A stretch of 64,000 bases of DNA from Mytilus trossulus. Taxonomy: Eukaryota; Mollusca; Bivalvia; Mytilida; Mytilidae. Position 1 is the stretch's first letter; each line of letters starts with the position of its first letter. Under the pieces are notes generated by a model. The model saw nothing but the letters and a program-made list of their open reading frames with translations, was not told the origin of the DNA and did not search any database. Shown here piece by piece: positions 20,401 to 28,154 of this stretch. The stretch lies in assembly GCF_036588685.1 (NCBI RefSeq), contig NC_086382.1, positions 60,778,987-60,842,986 of the forward strand, read 5' to 3'. The position numbers and the translations under genes are program-made.

Positions 20401-22608
20401 ACAGCAAGGGGGATAATTCAAACAATAAAGTTTATCATTCTTTGTCAACTCATTGCTTATATCCACATCATTGGAACTCTGGTTGATAGTAAAATATCTC
20501 ATCTGCAATCACTCACATCTACTTATTTGTATAGATATGCCAGTAGCGATCATGATCTTTTTCCTCTACTTGATTATCATATCAAGGACTCAAAAAGTCT
20601 TCCAATCTGATATTGTGAGTTTGAGTCCCACTGACTGTTAGTTTACCAACTGAATGTCAGTGGTTCCCTAGGGCACTGTGACTTCCTCACCAGTAAAAGC
20701 TGGCTGTCAAGAAATAGTCAATAGTGCTGGAAGCGGTGTTAAATATCAAATAAACATTTTGTGGAAATCAAATGACAGACATAAATATTTGTTACTTATG
20801 CTTTATTATAAGGAAGTATTTACGATAGTAAACATTTGATTTCTCATTGATCCTTTGGAATTTAAACAGGATATCTATTATATGGCAATAAAAATTGTAA
20901 ATTGTTATTCTATCTATAATTGGAGTGCTGAATTAATTCAATTTACAGGTATACAAGTTTTGTGAATGGCCTTCAGTTTGTATAAAATTAATTTTTAAAA
21001 GTTTTGTGAAAAAATTATGAAGTACATTTAATCTTTAAATCAACTTTTTTTTCAGAAATACTTTGTTTGCACTTTAAGTAATGTCATTTGTTTCATTTTT
21101 CTATTTAAATAGTATTGTCATATTTTTCAATTTCAATGAATTCACAATAAGCTTTTAGCTTCTGTTTCACCCAAAGTTAATTTCATCATATTCTGCGGTT
21201 CTAAGATTTTTTTCTTACTATTTGATTGTTGAATAATATCATATATTCAAATCACTCCATTAACTATATATTTTTCAACATTTAAATGATTCAAATTAAA
21301 TCAGTTGGCCTAACAAAAATATCCTTCGAACAATGTATTTGTAAGATTTGCACTTAAATCCATTGAATATTTAAAGAGTTGAATTAATACTAAATAGCCT
21401 TATAATAGAACAATTAATACATTTCCTTTCAATTCTTTAATCAATATTTACTAATTACTTAACAAAAATAAATTTGGTCGAAACAAAAGTGATTGCATTA
21501 TATTTTTCTAATCTACCTTTAAACATATCTGTCAGTTACCAAGAAAAATGTAAACAAATTAAACATGTATTGTCATTTGAAATGGGATATTTCTTTATTT
21601 TATTATTTTGTTTGACAAAACAGAGTGACACTTATGGAAAAATGATCTCTTAGAAGTTTTAAAATTCTTTCATTTCTATTACAGATGCTTAATCTTTTTA
21701 CATATGTGGGAATTTAACATTTGTATTATTTGATGTTATATAAATAAATAAATATGAAAGATAACTAATTCTTTTTTAAATGATTCATATATATATATAT
21801 TTTATTATGAATAAAAGTTTTGAATTGTATACAAGTTCAAAGGATAGCTTTGATAATTTGATTTTTAAGTTATTCTAAATGAGAAAATAAGTAAGCTTTT
21901 TTTTTTATTCTTTTAGAGGAAATATGCGTAAAATGTTGAAACTTTTTTCTATTTTTTTTTATGGAACCCTCTTCTCATCGTATTTGCCAATAATTTTATT
22001 TTCAAAGGAAAAGAATATCTATAGTTAGTTGTAACTAAATAAGTTTTATAACCTAAGGTAAATATATCATCTTTTTTTCTCAATTGTGTATTTATGCCGA
22101 GGATTGGTTTTACAGGTCCGTTTTGTATCTATTACAGTGAAAAGGGGGGGGGGATTGAAATATTCTCAACTCATTGACCAGTATTTCCTTTAGGATCATG
22201 ATCCTTTAGAATAAAGTGAAATGTTTATGATATTGAGTCTTTTAGGGGTGAGGGTGAGACACAGTATGGAATGTAACAAAGAAGCTAGTACTAATTTATC
22301 ATAGTATACCAGTATACCATATATTGCTGTAGTACCCAAGCAGGACTGATTCGATACCAATATTGAAATAAAATTTGTGAAAACTGTTGTTATGTATTTA
22401 CCTGTTCGTGGTTCCATTCTTCAATCCAAAGAGATATTTTATCCAGTTGTCTGTCAAACTCTACACTACTATGGGTCGGGTGTCTCCCTCCATGACCCCT
22501 CCAATTTGGCAAATAGCTGGTAAAAGTGGAAATTTTATCCCCCCTTTTCACATCTCCATCCTTCCGCAAAATTGATAGAGATACGGGAGCACGCTCCATT
22601 GTTTGCAT
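702..22608 (-). CDS. F-box/WD40 repeat protein, 14 exons (gene-level entry)
   Basis: Probable substrate receptor of an SCF-type E3 ubiquitin ligase: the F-box would bind SKP1 and the WD40 propeller the target. Fourteen exons join in frame to 661 residues. Order: N-terminal Trp-rich helical module (about residues 58-103), a basic linker rich in Lys, Arg, Ser and Thr (127-290), a second copy of the module (about 290-335), F-box (about 335-385; residues 339-361 start LLPEKIV and end in a Cys-rich KCAE), then at least six WD repeats (426-661) with GSQDKTVKIWD-type signatures. The stop TAA at 702-704 overlaps a GTAAG-like string, so the last exon could instead splice on, but no convincing further exon lies below it. 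An AATAAA signal (564-569) follows 133 bp after the stop. The F-box module resembles FBXO16 and the overall order resembles FBXW10-type proteins from memory; the subfamily is not settled. Confidence 0.88.
1079..1260 (-). CDS. F-box/WD40 gene exon 13 (WD repeats 4-5)
   Basis: Residues 567-626. TVKIWDVETGEVKK, then a weaker repeat 5 (GFIAAGYDNVVCLHRETGK) that lacks a clear WD dipeptide. Donor GTACAG. Confidence 0.9.
1811..1933 (-). CDS. F-box/WD40 gene exon 12 (WD repeats 3-4)
   Basis: Residues 526-566. AKVWDISRCLLLKTLSGH closes repeat 3; NEDGTLVITGSADR opens the strand and turn of repeat 4. Donor GTATGT. Confidence 0.9.
2224..2337 (-). CDS. F-box/WD40 gene exon 11 (WD repeats 2-3)
   Basis: Residues 488-525, ending VSVSQDKT, which joins AKVWD in the next exon. 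Donor GTAAGT, acceptor TTACAG. Confidence 0.9.
2990..3176 (-). CDS. F-box/WD40 gene exon 10 (WD repeats 1-2)
   Basis: Residues 426-487. WD repeat 1 (GSQDKTVKIWD then CAHTFEGH) and most of repeat 2 (GVWCLSFF then SGSHDGTIK). Donor GTAATA, phase 0 into exon 11, which starts IWNV and completes the repeat. Confidence 0.92.
3322..3536. repeat. MITE, TACTGTRGATTCATT family
   Basis: Terminal inverted repeats of about 45 bp: left end TACTGTGGATTCATT, right end reading TACTGTAGATTCATT on the other strand, both continuing into TTTTCGTTRG. TA at each end fits a TA target duplication. It lies in an intron. Confidence 0.7.
3887..3997. repeat. 111-bp near-perfect hairpin
   Basis: Two arms of about 46 bp, starting GGAGTAGATTTCACAAAA and ending TTTTGTGAAATCGACTCC, around a short loop. 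The core of each arm has an ACTAAGATTG/CAATCTTAGT pair. Probably a foldback-type MITE. Confidence 0.75.
4191..4296. repeat. 53-bp tandem duplication
   Basis: Two nearly identical 53-bp units beginning TTTTATAAGTTGTGTGTCGA, in an intron. No open product. Confidence 0.8.
4807..5029. repeat. GGTCTCATTGGGG-type MITE, copy 1
   Basis: About 223 bp between GGGTCTCATTGGGG and its inverted copy CCCCAATGAGACCC. The interior has GGGATCCGGGATCC and GACAAAACAGTAAGCGGGAT. Same family at 7556-7769, 11275-11478 and 28478-28625. Confidence 0.75.
5150..5310. repeat. SINE-like dispersed repeat
   Basis: Pattern 'GTTTTAATGCCACTTTT ... GTAGCCAGAGTGCCTGGAG ... CAATTAAGATTGGAGTC'. The same order of motifs recurs near 5577, 18365, 19950 and 32760. 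Confidence 0.55.
5359..5549 (-). CDS. F-box/WD40 gene exon 9 (F-box, second half)
   Basis: Residues 362-424. VSKSWYSLAHNNQLWKWKC is the usual end of an F-box, followed by the linker helix (VWKKVYRDN) that normally precedes a WD40 domain. Donor GTAAGT; the Pro codon is split with exon 10. Confidence 0.9.
5577..5770. repeat. SINE-like dispersed repeat, second copy
   Basis: Degenerate copy of the repeat at 5150-5310: 'GCTGGTGTTTTAACACCAC ... TTTCTGGAGAAAACCAC ... CAATTAAAATCGGA'. Confidence 0.5.
6695..6835. repeat. MITE, TACTGTRGATTCATT family, shortened copy
   Basis: Ends TACTTTGGATTAATTTAATT and AATGAATCAACAGTA are inverted relative to each other and related to the element at 3322-3536. Confidence 0.6.
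6922..7020 (-). CDS. F-box/WD40 gene exon 8 (F-box, first half)
   Basis: Residues 329-361: VRRHRDFLTLLPEKIV then LNILDPKELCKCAE, a canonical F-box start (LP at the front, L-DP-EL-KCA in helix 2). Phase 0 at both ends; acceptor TTTCAG, donor GTAAGG. Confidence 0.9.
7215..7370. repeat. Minisatellite of about 45 bp, interrupted
   Basis: Three to four degenerate units around 'GGAATCCCTTTTGGAACTGG'. More units resume at about 7508-7545 and 7770-7800, on either side of two inserted repeats, so the array was split by later insertions. Confidence 0.6.
7371..7506 (+). repeat. Dispersed repeat fragment (retroelement tail?)
   Basis: Contains 'TTAGTTTTCTATGTTGTGTC' and 'CATGGCGTTGTCAGTTTATT', strings I associate with a common mussel repeat. 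Interrupts the minisatellite around it. Confidence 0.4.
7556..7769. repeat. GGTCTCATTGGGG-type MITE, copy 2
   Basis: Starts GGTCTCATTGCTGTCTAAG, ends CCCCCAATGAGACCCC; colinear with the copy at 4807-5029. Confidence 0.72.
8866..8962 (-). repeat. Truncated retroelement 3' tail
   Basis: Minus-strand copy of the tail ending 'ATTCTCAATTTTA'; see 43061-43409 for the full tail. Only the terminal 95 bp or so remain. Confidence 0.55.
8963..9286. repeat. Dispersed repeat ending in a GGGGCAT motif
   Basis: Matches, in opposite orientation, the repeat at 47145-47400 (shared 'GTCCATAGT ... CCCCACTCACACTAT'). Ends with short GACAGACAAATGAATG-type tandem repeats. Confidence 0.5.
9385..9660. repeat. 73-bp tandem array containing a duplicated splice donor
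   Basis: Unit starts (TAGGACCAATATCACAG) fall at 9385, 9458, 9531 and 9604, an exact 73-bp period. The last unit runs into the real exon 7 of the F-box/WD40 gene. Each earlier unit keeps the GTAAGT donor and about 25 bases of exon end before diverging. Confidence 0.9.
9632..9714 (-). CDS. F-box/WD40 gene exon 7
   Basis: Residues 302-328 (VKRNEFLHKL through ISSFML), the helices just before the F-box. Acceptor TTGGCAG, donor GTAAGT. Its 3' end and donor are repeated three more times in the adjacent intron as a 73-bp tandem array (see 9385-9660). Confidence 0.85.
10218..10484 (+). repeat. Dispersed tail repeat, 'CTCATTGGCA...CCACATCTTC' family
   Basis: Order of motifs: GTCGTTTGTTTATGT, GGCCCTTTAAAGCTTG, GTTGAAGGCCGTACTTTAAC, GAGTTGTCTCATTGGCA, ACCACATCTTCC. 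The same order recurs at 50580-50842 and 51882-52243 and, inverted, at 26988-27150, 37122-37452 and 38047-38345. Confidence 0.7.
10538..10751. repeat. MITE, TACTGTAAATTC family
   Basis: Left end TACTGTAAATTCAGAAATTA, right end the inverse with TACTGTATAAATTCAG; TA at both ends. Interior rich in TTGCGA/TCGCAA. Confidence 0.7.
10782..10863 (-). CDS. F-box/WD40 gene exon 6
   Basis: Residues 274-300 and the first base of Asp 301. Ends HWYTDLWTD, the Trp-rich start of the second helical module. Acceptor TTCCAG, donor GTAAGA. Confidence 0.84.
11041..11192. repeat. G-tract dispersed repeat
   Basis: 'GTGCCAGATCCA' followed by a run of G, then repeated GGAACCCCCCTT blocks and 'AAAATGGCTAGATCCGCCCC'. 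The same family is at 17379-17470. Confidence 0.55.
11275..11478. repeat. GGTCTCATTGGGG-type MITE, copy 3
   Basis: Starts GGGTCTCATTGGGGTCTAAG, ends CCCCCCAATGAGACCC; interior shortened relative to copy 1. Confidence 0.72.
11961..12099 (-). CDS. F-box/WD40 gene exon 5
   Basis: Residues 228-273. Low-complexity Ser/Thr-rich linker (FSTSSRADKS, SSTKTPTTAK). Acceptor TTTTAG, donor GTAATA, phase 0 at its 3' end. Confidence 0.82.
12443..12664. repeat. Left arm of an inverted-repeat pair
   Basis: About 220 bp whose reverse complement matches 13785-14004. The arm contains its own palindrome: AGATTATCATTGATCATCTC and, about 90 bp on, GAGATGACCAACAATAATCT. Confidence 0.75.
13416..13735. repeat. 84-bp tandem repeat, four units
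   Basis: Units beginning TTACGATTCCTTTCCGAACA at 13416, 13500, 13584 and 13668, an exact 84-bp period; the last is cut short. The array lies between the two inverted arms at 12443 and 13785. Confidence 0.88.
13785..14004. repeat. Right arm of the inverted-repeat pair
   Basis: Reverse-complement match to 12443-12664 over about 220 bp with scattered mismatches. An older partial copy of the same sequence lies at about 1620-1720. Confidence 0.75.
14444..14590 (+). repeat. Truncated retroelement 3' tail
   Basis: Diverged plus-strand copy of the 'GAACTAGT ... GTTGAAGACC ... CTCAATTTTA' tail (compare 43061-43409). Confidence 0.55.
14693..14864. repeat. Degenerate MITE, TACTGTAAATTC family
   Basis: Left TACTTTAAATTC, right GAATTTACTGT, with ATTGAG/CTCAAT boxes just inside both ends. 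Confidence 0.5.
14966..15100 (-). CDS. F-box/WD40 gene exon 4
   Basis: Residues 183-226. Lys/Arg-rich linker (VPKKRSTKSIRKYK), a possible nuclear localisation signal. The split Ser and Arg codons at its ends match exons 3 and 5. Acceptor TTAAAG, donor GTATTT. Confidence 0.84.
15545..15711 (-). CDS. F-box/WD40 gene exon 3
   Basis: Residues 127-181 plus two bases of codon 182. Highly charged and basic (RRVQLHRED, VVRRVRLPE), with no recognised fold. Acceptor TTCTAG, donor GTAAAA. Confidence 0.85.
16731..16901 (-). CDS. F-box/WD40 gene exon 2
   Basis: Residues 70-126, phase 0 at both ends. Acceptor TTTCAG, donor GTCAGT. Carries the rest of the first helical module (RCQLIEALLRR, then a Gln-rich stretch ending HRDF) and a Thr-rich tail. 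Confidence 0.86.
17213..17322 (-). repeat. Truncated retroelement 3' tail
   Basis: Minus-strand copy: starts AAATTGAGAATGGAAATGGG, includes GTGTCAAAGAGACAACAACC, stops near the GGTCTTCAATGTAGCGA motif. Confidence 0.6.
17379..17470. repeat. 26-base poly-G run and G-tract repeat remnant
   Basis: Uninterrupted G from 17379 to 17404, then the remnant 'CTGGGTTGCCCCCTTC ... CAAAATGGCTGGTTC', the same family as 11041-11192. Confidence 0.8.
17480..18360. other. Intron 1 of the F-box/WD40 gene, plain stretch
   Basis: AT-rich, no exon or clear repeat seen. Confidence 0.4.
18365..18550. repeat. SINE-like dispersed repeat, degenerate
   Basis: 'TTTTTATTGGTGGAG ... CTTGCAATGTGCTGGATTC', the same motif order as 5150-5310 but strongly diverged. 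Confidence 0.4.
19103..19407. repeat. Inverted-repeat element, TAACCCTTTCCTCCAT ends
   Basis: Left end TAAACCCTTTCCTCCAT and right end ATGGAGGAAAGGGTTA are inverted. The right side has a direct duplication of GGCGTCAAAAGGCGTCATTA. A minus-strand 84-codon open stretch (19102-19356) inside has no recognised similarity and no promoter evidence. Confidence 0.55.
19450..19616. repeat. Dispersed repeat fragment
   Basis: Contains repeated AGTAGCCCACA and a GGGGCCAATGGCCTTTGGCC palindrome. Judged repeat-like from its internal structure only. Confidence 0.35.
19950..20175. repeat. SINE-like dispersed repeat, degenerate
   Basis: 'GTTGGTGTTCAAAACCACTTTCC ... GGTAATTCTAGTCAATGAAG ... TTGATCTAACAACCTCAGAG' follows the motif order of 5150-5310. 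Confidence 0.4.
20205..22195. other. Intron 1 of the F-box/WD40 gene, AT-rich stretch
   Basis: No exon seen. A short (AT)n tract near 21788 and several poly-T runs; one diverged SINE-like fragment near 20640-20750. Confidence 0.4.
22402..22608 (-). CDS. F-box/WD40 gene exon 1 (start codon)
   Basis: Encodes residues 1-69, starting MQTMERAPVS and ending with WIEEWNHEQ, followed by a GTAAAT donor. The ATG at 22606-22608 is the first after an in-frame stop upstream; a second in-frame ATG lies three codons on. The end of this exon begins the first Trp-rich helical module. Confidence 0.85.
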
Positions 22609-22805
22609 GTTTATTATTTTATCCAATGTTATTGCCTTTTTACCACCTTTAATGCATCCTGTTGGTTTTTAAACCATTCCCTATAATTAAAGATCATTAA
22701 ATGAAAATTTTACAGGTAAATTAAATGCCCGGTGTGAAATTGATTGGTATAGCGTACTTGGTTACTAATACCTTCACTACTATAGTCTATTTCGATTATT
22801 GAACG

Positions 22806-22813
22806 TGACGTCA
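22806..22813. promoter_or_regulatory. Perfect CRE palindrome in the F-box/WD40 gene promoter
   Basis: TGACGTCA, 198 bp upstream of the start codon at 22608. This is the consensus site for CREB/ATF-type bZIP factors. Position suggests a core-promoter role; binding is inferred. Confidence 0.5.
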
Positions 22814-22853
22814 GGTAGCTCGGAACGTAAGATGTGATCGCAAATCATGTTGT

Positions 22854-22997
22854 AAATCGAGAAAACCCGAAATACGTTATTGAGCAGTACGACCAATGAT
22901 TGGTTCTGACTTGCTCAATCTTCATAAATCAAGAAAACCCGAAATACATTATTGAGCAGTACGACCAATGATTGGTTCTGACTTGCTCAATCTTCAA
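22854..22997. promoter_or_regulatory. 72-bp direct duplication carrying two CCAAT palindromes
   Basis: Two almost identical 72-bp units, each with the palindrome CCAATGATTGG (22893-22903 and 22965-22975), 285-370 bp upstream of the F-box/WD40 start codon. Each palindrome presents a CCAAT box on both strands, the NF-Y target motif. Confidence 0.55.
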
Positions 22998-23189
22998 GAA
23001 GGGTCATGCTCTCAGAAACACACTGGTCAGAGTCGAAAGCTTTTTTTTTAAGTGTGTTGTTCATTGATTTCACAGGTACAAGATGCGCGAACAAATGGTT
23101 GAGACATTGATGAGAACATCTTTACCAAACAGTGCTTGATAATCCCTGTAACAATAATCCTGTTCCATTTTCACGAATGTGACCTAACG

Positions 23190-23500
23190 AATTGGACTAT
23201 TTACCGGCTTTGTAATTACATGAGCAACACGACGGGTGACACATATGGAGCACCCGGCACCTGAATTCCCCAGTTTTTTGTGGGGTTCGTGTTATTGTTG
23301 TACCCCTATTTGTGACATTTTGTTCACGCTTCGTTGTCAATATAATGGAATTTGATGCGTATGTGGTACAAGCGAGAGGTTTAGCGCTATAAAACCAGGT
23401 TCAATCCACCATTGTCTACATTTGAAAATACCTGTACCAAGTCAGGAGTGTGACAGTTGTTGTCTATTTGTTTTTTCATTTGATTTTCATATGTGATTAG
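23190..23500. repeat. Dispersed repeat, 'CCGGCTTTGTAATTACATGAGCAACACGACGGGTG' type
   Basis: From 'GAATTGGACTATTTACCGG' to 'TTTCTTCGGAGTTCGGTATT'. I recognise this order as a common mussel repeat; recognition is from memory and unverified. Confidence 0.45.
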
Positions 23501-24300
23501 GGACTTTCCAATTGCATTTTCTTCGGAGTTCGGTATTTTTGTTATTTTTTTTTTACATCGAACCATAGGCTTATTGTTGTTATGACAAGCATGTTAAATT
23601 TTGAACAAACTCTTTTCACCTAAGCAATTTCAATATGTAATCATGAAATAATACACCTGTCTTCATGTGCTACTTGAAGAGATAAAAGCGGGCTCGAAAT
23701 TTTAGGCATTTTTAACCTTTGGATAGACACACATATTTTTTTTATTTTAACAGAAAAACACAAGCAGATTTTTGTAAAAAACATTATGAAAATCTTCGTT
23801 ACATAAATATTCTCTTAATGTGTACATTCTTCGTTTAATCATCCTTTAAATTAAAGAAGAAAGGTGAAAATTGATGATGCTATAGCAATATTCTTCTTGT
23901 TTGTTTTTGAAAGAAAAAATACGTCTAAATCCAGTGTCAAAATTCTTGTGAGATTACAGTTTAGCGACATATAGAACTACGTATAGGAAACAACGATGTT
24001 GTAAAGATTGAGATACGTTTTGACACTATTGTGTGTGGTTTGTGTGTGTGTGTGGGGGAGGGGGGTATACGACATATACTTCTTTATATAAATTGACACC
24101 GATACAAACAAAAATGTTACCACTATTTAAATTTGAAGCTTTACTAGGGGAGTATATAAACAAATACTACCCCTTTAGAAGATATTAGGGACTTACACAT
24201 ATAAGTTCTACCACAAAGTATACGTACTTAAACCAGTGCTATCATAAACTATCATAAAATTAAAATTAGATATGATCTTCTTTATGTTGAAGGCATGTCA

Positions 24301-25216
24301 GACGGCGTGCACAAAGCTGAGTCTACAAATGTAACGTCTTCAAATTACAAAAACCGTTTACGACGTCGGTATTTTCCCTCAGAAAACGTAAGCGTAACAA
24401 AAACACTGGACACTAAGTTTACCACATAATTCTTAACATTCACGTTCAACATATTTCGTTTTTTTTCCGAACCAAAATATGCTGCAAATGCACATTTTGA
24501 AAATATAAATAAATATTTGCTACTAGCAGTATAATGGAAATAATTAGCGACGATGTGGTGGATCCTTTTCAGAAAACAGCGGTAAAACGACATTTTTTTT
24601 AGATTGTAACATAATAGCTGGACATTTAAAAAAATCAGGTGTTCAGTCTGGACTATCGAATCATTCATATGTTGCAGATTTTATTAAACCTCTGGTTTTG
24701 CACATTTCGAATACCAAGTTATTTTGAATATAAAAAGATAGCAATTACATACTTTTTCTTACCGATTCTTCCATTTTGATTATTAGTCCTTCCAAATTAC
24801 TACTTCTTTCACGTAACGAAGATCATCCCAAGCATATCTACTATGGTCGTTTTTGTTTTTTTTTGCAGTAAATTTCATATATAATGTCAGAGTCCGAATC
24901 TATACAATTCTATTATACGAAAATGTGGGATAAAATGTTAAAATTGTATAAGTTTTGGGTCAAAAACTCTATTTTATGCTATAAATTTAATGTTACAAGT
25001 TACACCGATTTATTGCCGTTTTCTTTATGTCCGTTTCATGCTTTATAGATTAAATATTAATTTACCTTACTAGTAATGTGGATTGGCATGCATTCATCAT
25101 TTTATCATGAAAAAGAATTTCTCTTAAAAAAATATTAAAAATACATATAAATATTATATGTTTAAAGCTATTAAAAAGCGCATTTTACAGTTACCGTCAA
25201 CTTTGTGCACGCCGTC
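24301..25216. mobile_element. Candidate 916-bp element with 16-bp perfect terminal inverted repeats
   Basis: Left GACGGCGTGCACAAAG, right its exact inverse. No clear target duplication and no recognisable transposase inside; the interior is AT-rich. Confidence 0.5.
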
Positions 25217-26429
25217 ACATCATTGCATTTTGACTGAATGCCAAAGATCTCAGTCTATCGTAACACAGGTCCCTTGTAGTCCCCTTCTGGGTTTTGATTC
25301 GAAGACAACATGCCAACATACGGTCTAGACCAAATTATTTACGTGGAAGACAAGATGAGAAAGATTATAAACAACAATCATGTGGATACCAGTTTCAGTG
25401 TACACAATATATGTGTTTCTGGAATAGATTTAATACCAAGCGGCAAAGACCAAACGTTTGGGAAATCTTATACAAACCAACTTGGCAAAACGCGCATACT
25501 ATCAGAAAAATAGGAATCATTTGTCAACTGCAGAGGACGTTTTAACGGATAATTAAATAATCAAACCAACTCATCTTTCATTTAAAGGAAAAAAACGCGA
25601 TTTTTTTTTATCATCTTAAAAATCTGATGTCAGATGAAAAGATATAGTTATTATTTAAGAATAAATCTCTGCATGTCTTGTTCTATATATGCTCATTATA
25701 ACTTGGGTAGACACTAGATTTGTCGATATTTTACAATGGGCGTTAGCAGCCCATTTTTGTGGAAAAAAAATGTTTGGTTATAGAAAGAATCACCGAAGCA
25801 TGACTGGAGTTACTGGTCCCCCTCAATGAACATTTCTGGATCAAAAACTTGAGACAATTCTCCACAAGAGACCAACTGACACAGATATTAACATTTATAT
25901 GTCACCATATAGCCACCAACAATGGGCATGCCGCATCATATAGACCGGTATAAAAGACACCAAACGACGAACGTAAAATAATTGAAACGAGTAAACCAGC
26001 GATCTACCATTGAAGGTAGTATGGGTGTCTTTCGCCATCTTTGATTGTAAAAACAGAGAATCTTAGGTCTAGATTTTCAATCAAGTTAGCAAAATTCGAT
26101 GAAGGAATGGAAATATTTACTGTTAGTTTTCATTTAAAGGAACCAATTTAAAAGAATATTACTTATAAAAATTAATATTTATACAAGTGTAGATCATTTT
26201 TGGTTGTTTTTAAATGTTTTCAAATTGGCATTTTAAGGGGAGGTAAATCTAAAACCGTGCATTTTCTGAAGGAATCTACATGGAATTTTCCTATTTTGTA
26301 TTTTAGCCAGAAAAAAGTACGGTGATCCTATCTTTTCTTTTGATATTCTCAAAGCATTTTCTGAAAGCTATCTTTTCCTAATTTATTTTACAATTCTATC
26401 ATTTTGTTTAGTTTCTAATCACAAAATGG
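25217..26429. other. Divergent intergenic stretch
   Basis: No gene recognised. Two overlapping open frames of 67 and 83 codons at 25294-25545 show no family resemblance and no splice or promoter context. Confidence 0.35.
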
Positions 26430-26782
26430 TTGTTATGCGTTTACTTTTCTACATTGGTTAGAGGTATAGGGGGAGGGTTGAGATCTCACAAACATGTTTA
26501 ACCCCGCCGCATTTTTGCGCCTGTCCCAAGTCAGGAGCCTCTGGCCTTTGTTAGTCTTGTATTATTCTAATTTTAGTTTCTTGTGTACAATTTGGAAATT
26601 AGTATGGCGTTCATTATCACTGAACTAGTATATATTTGTTTAAGGGCCAGCTGAAGGACGCCTCCGGGTGCGGGAATTTCTCGCTACATTGAAGACCTGT
26701 TGGTGACCTTCTGCTGTTGTTTTTTTATTTGGTCGGGTTGTTGTCTCTTTGACACATTCCCCATTTCCATTCTCAATTTTAT
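26430..26782 (+). repeat. Solo retroelement 3' tail, 353 bp
   Basis: Nearly identical to 43061-43409, which directly follows a reverse-transcriptase remnant. Starts GTTATGCGTTTACTTTTCTA and ends CATTCTCAATTTTA, with no RT upstream here, so it looks like a 5'-truncated insertion. Confidence 0.7.
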
Positions 26783-26987
26783 TCCTGTATATAACCATAC
26801 AAAATGTGCCATTTTGTCACGACCTGTAGCTTGAGAAAACGCGCGGCGACCTATCATTTTTATAACATTTTTGAACATATATCAATAGATACTACGTTTT
26901 GGCAAAGTATGAACAAATTCTATCATTTTTATTCTAGACTCCCATATATACCACCTTAATGTACCAAAAATGAACGAAAAACAAATA

Positions 26988-27150
26988 TGTAACACAGCAG
27001 CAAACGACAATCACTGTATTACAGGCTCCTGACTTGGGACAGGCACTTGATACACAATGTGGCGGCCACTGTTAAGCAACGGTTAGCGGAATCAGGGTCA
27101 ATACTCCCCTTACCTGGGACAGTAGTGCAACAGTGCAACAAAAGAAAGAA
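26988..27150 (-). repeat. Dispersed tail repeat, inverted fragment
   Basis: 'CTGTATTACAGGCTCCTGAC' and 'TTGGGACAGGCAC' match, on the other strand, the region at 51900-52030. Confidence 0.55.
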
Positions 27151-28083
27151 CCATAAAAATCTGTTGAATAAGGTGATACCATGGGAATCAATATCAGGAA
27201 GCTAAAATGAAGTGTCATATCTAACGTTATTAAAATTATCTCTATTTCATTATTCATTTACCGCTACACGAAGTTGGTTTAGGCTGATACCAGTCTACTA
27301 TAACACATTCTATTAAACTTATCAATCAGGTTTATGACATAACATCAGAAACAGCGATAATACATGTATATCTCTCTGATATGTTAAATATATTAATTGT
27401 TTGATTATTAGTTGTTTAACGTCCAGTGCTCAGGACGAGAGAACATAATATAGTTTTTTTTTTAACACTTAATTGTTACATATCTTTTATTGTGTGTCTA
27501 TTGCAGATATATTATTGTTTATAATAATATTGTCTGTATGATAATCATATGCCCTCCTAGGGCCCTAATTTGGTAAATAAAAATATTCTATTCTATTCTA
27601 TTCCCATATTTAAGGCATTTTGATTATTATCTGAATGCGGACGTCAAAGAAGACACCCGACTACGGAAAAAATCCAACACCTTCATGACTTGATGAAAAA
27701 TATAGTGCATCAGTCATGGGTATTGAAAGTTTTAATGTATATTCTAATTATGTCATTGAATAATGTTATATCATTATGTGACACAATAATAAAATCAAAT
27801 TTATTTTTATTATACACGTAAGTTAAAACGATAATTGAATGCTGAAATCAACTATAACTTCAAAGTGAAAGTGAAAGTAAATTTATCTATCACGAAATAC
27901 ACGTGTTTTCTGTATTTCTAAGGCGTCAATCCTACTACTTAATATTATGCAAATAATTGCATGTTTTCCAATTAAACAAAAAGAGTAAAATTAACGGATA
28001 CCTAGGACTTAAAACTTTGAACATATCAAAAACATAACAACAATAAACAAACAGCTAAAAATAGGTTGCACATGGCTATAAAA
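27151..28083. other. 5' flank of the ARP6 gene
   Basis: AT-rich, without a clear TATA box. The start codon context AAAATGGCG matches the YY1-like AANATGGCG motif often found at the 5' end of housekeeping genes. Transcription start unknown. Confidence 0.35.
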
Positions 28084-28154
28084 ATGGCGACTGTAGTTTT
28101 GGATAACGGCGCCGGTTTAGCAAAAGTTGGATATTCTACAGACAAAAGCCCTAG
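28084..28154 (+). CDS. ACTR6: ARP6 exon 1
   Basis: Residues 1-23 (MATVVLDNGAGLAKVGYSTD...), phosphate loop 1 of the actin fold. Donor GTAATT; Arg 24 is split with exon 2. Confidence 0.95.

Noticed and set aside
24345..24668. 107-codon minus-strand frame
   Set aside because: Low-complexity, aromatic-rich translation of AT-rich DNA inside the TIR element; no start context or homology.
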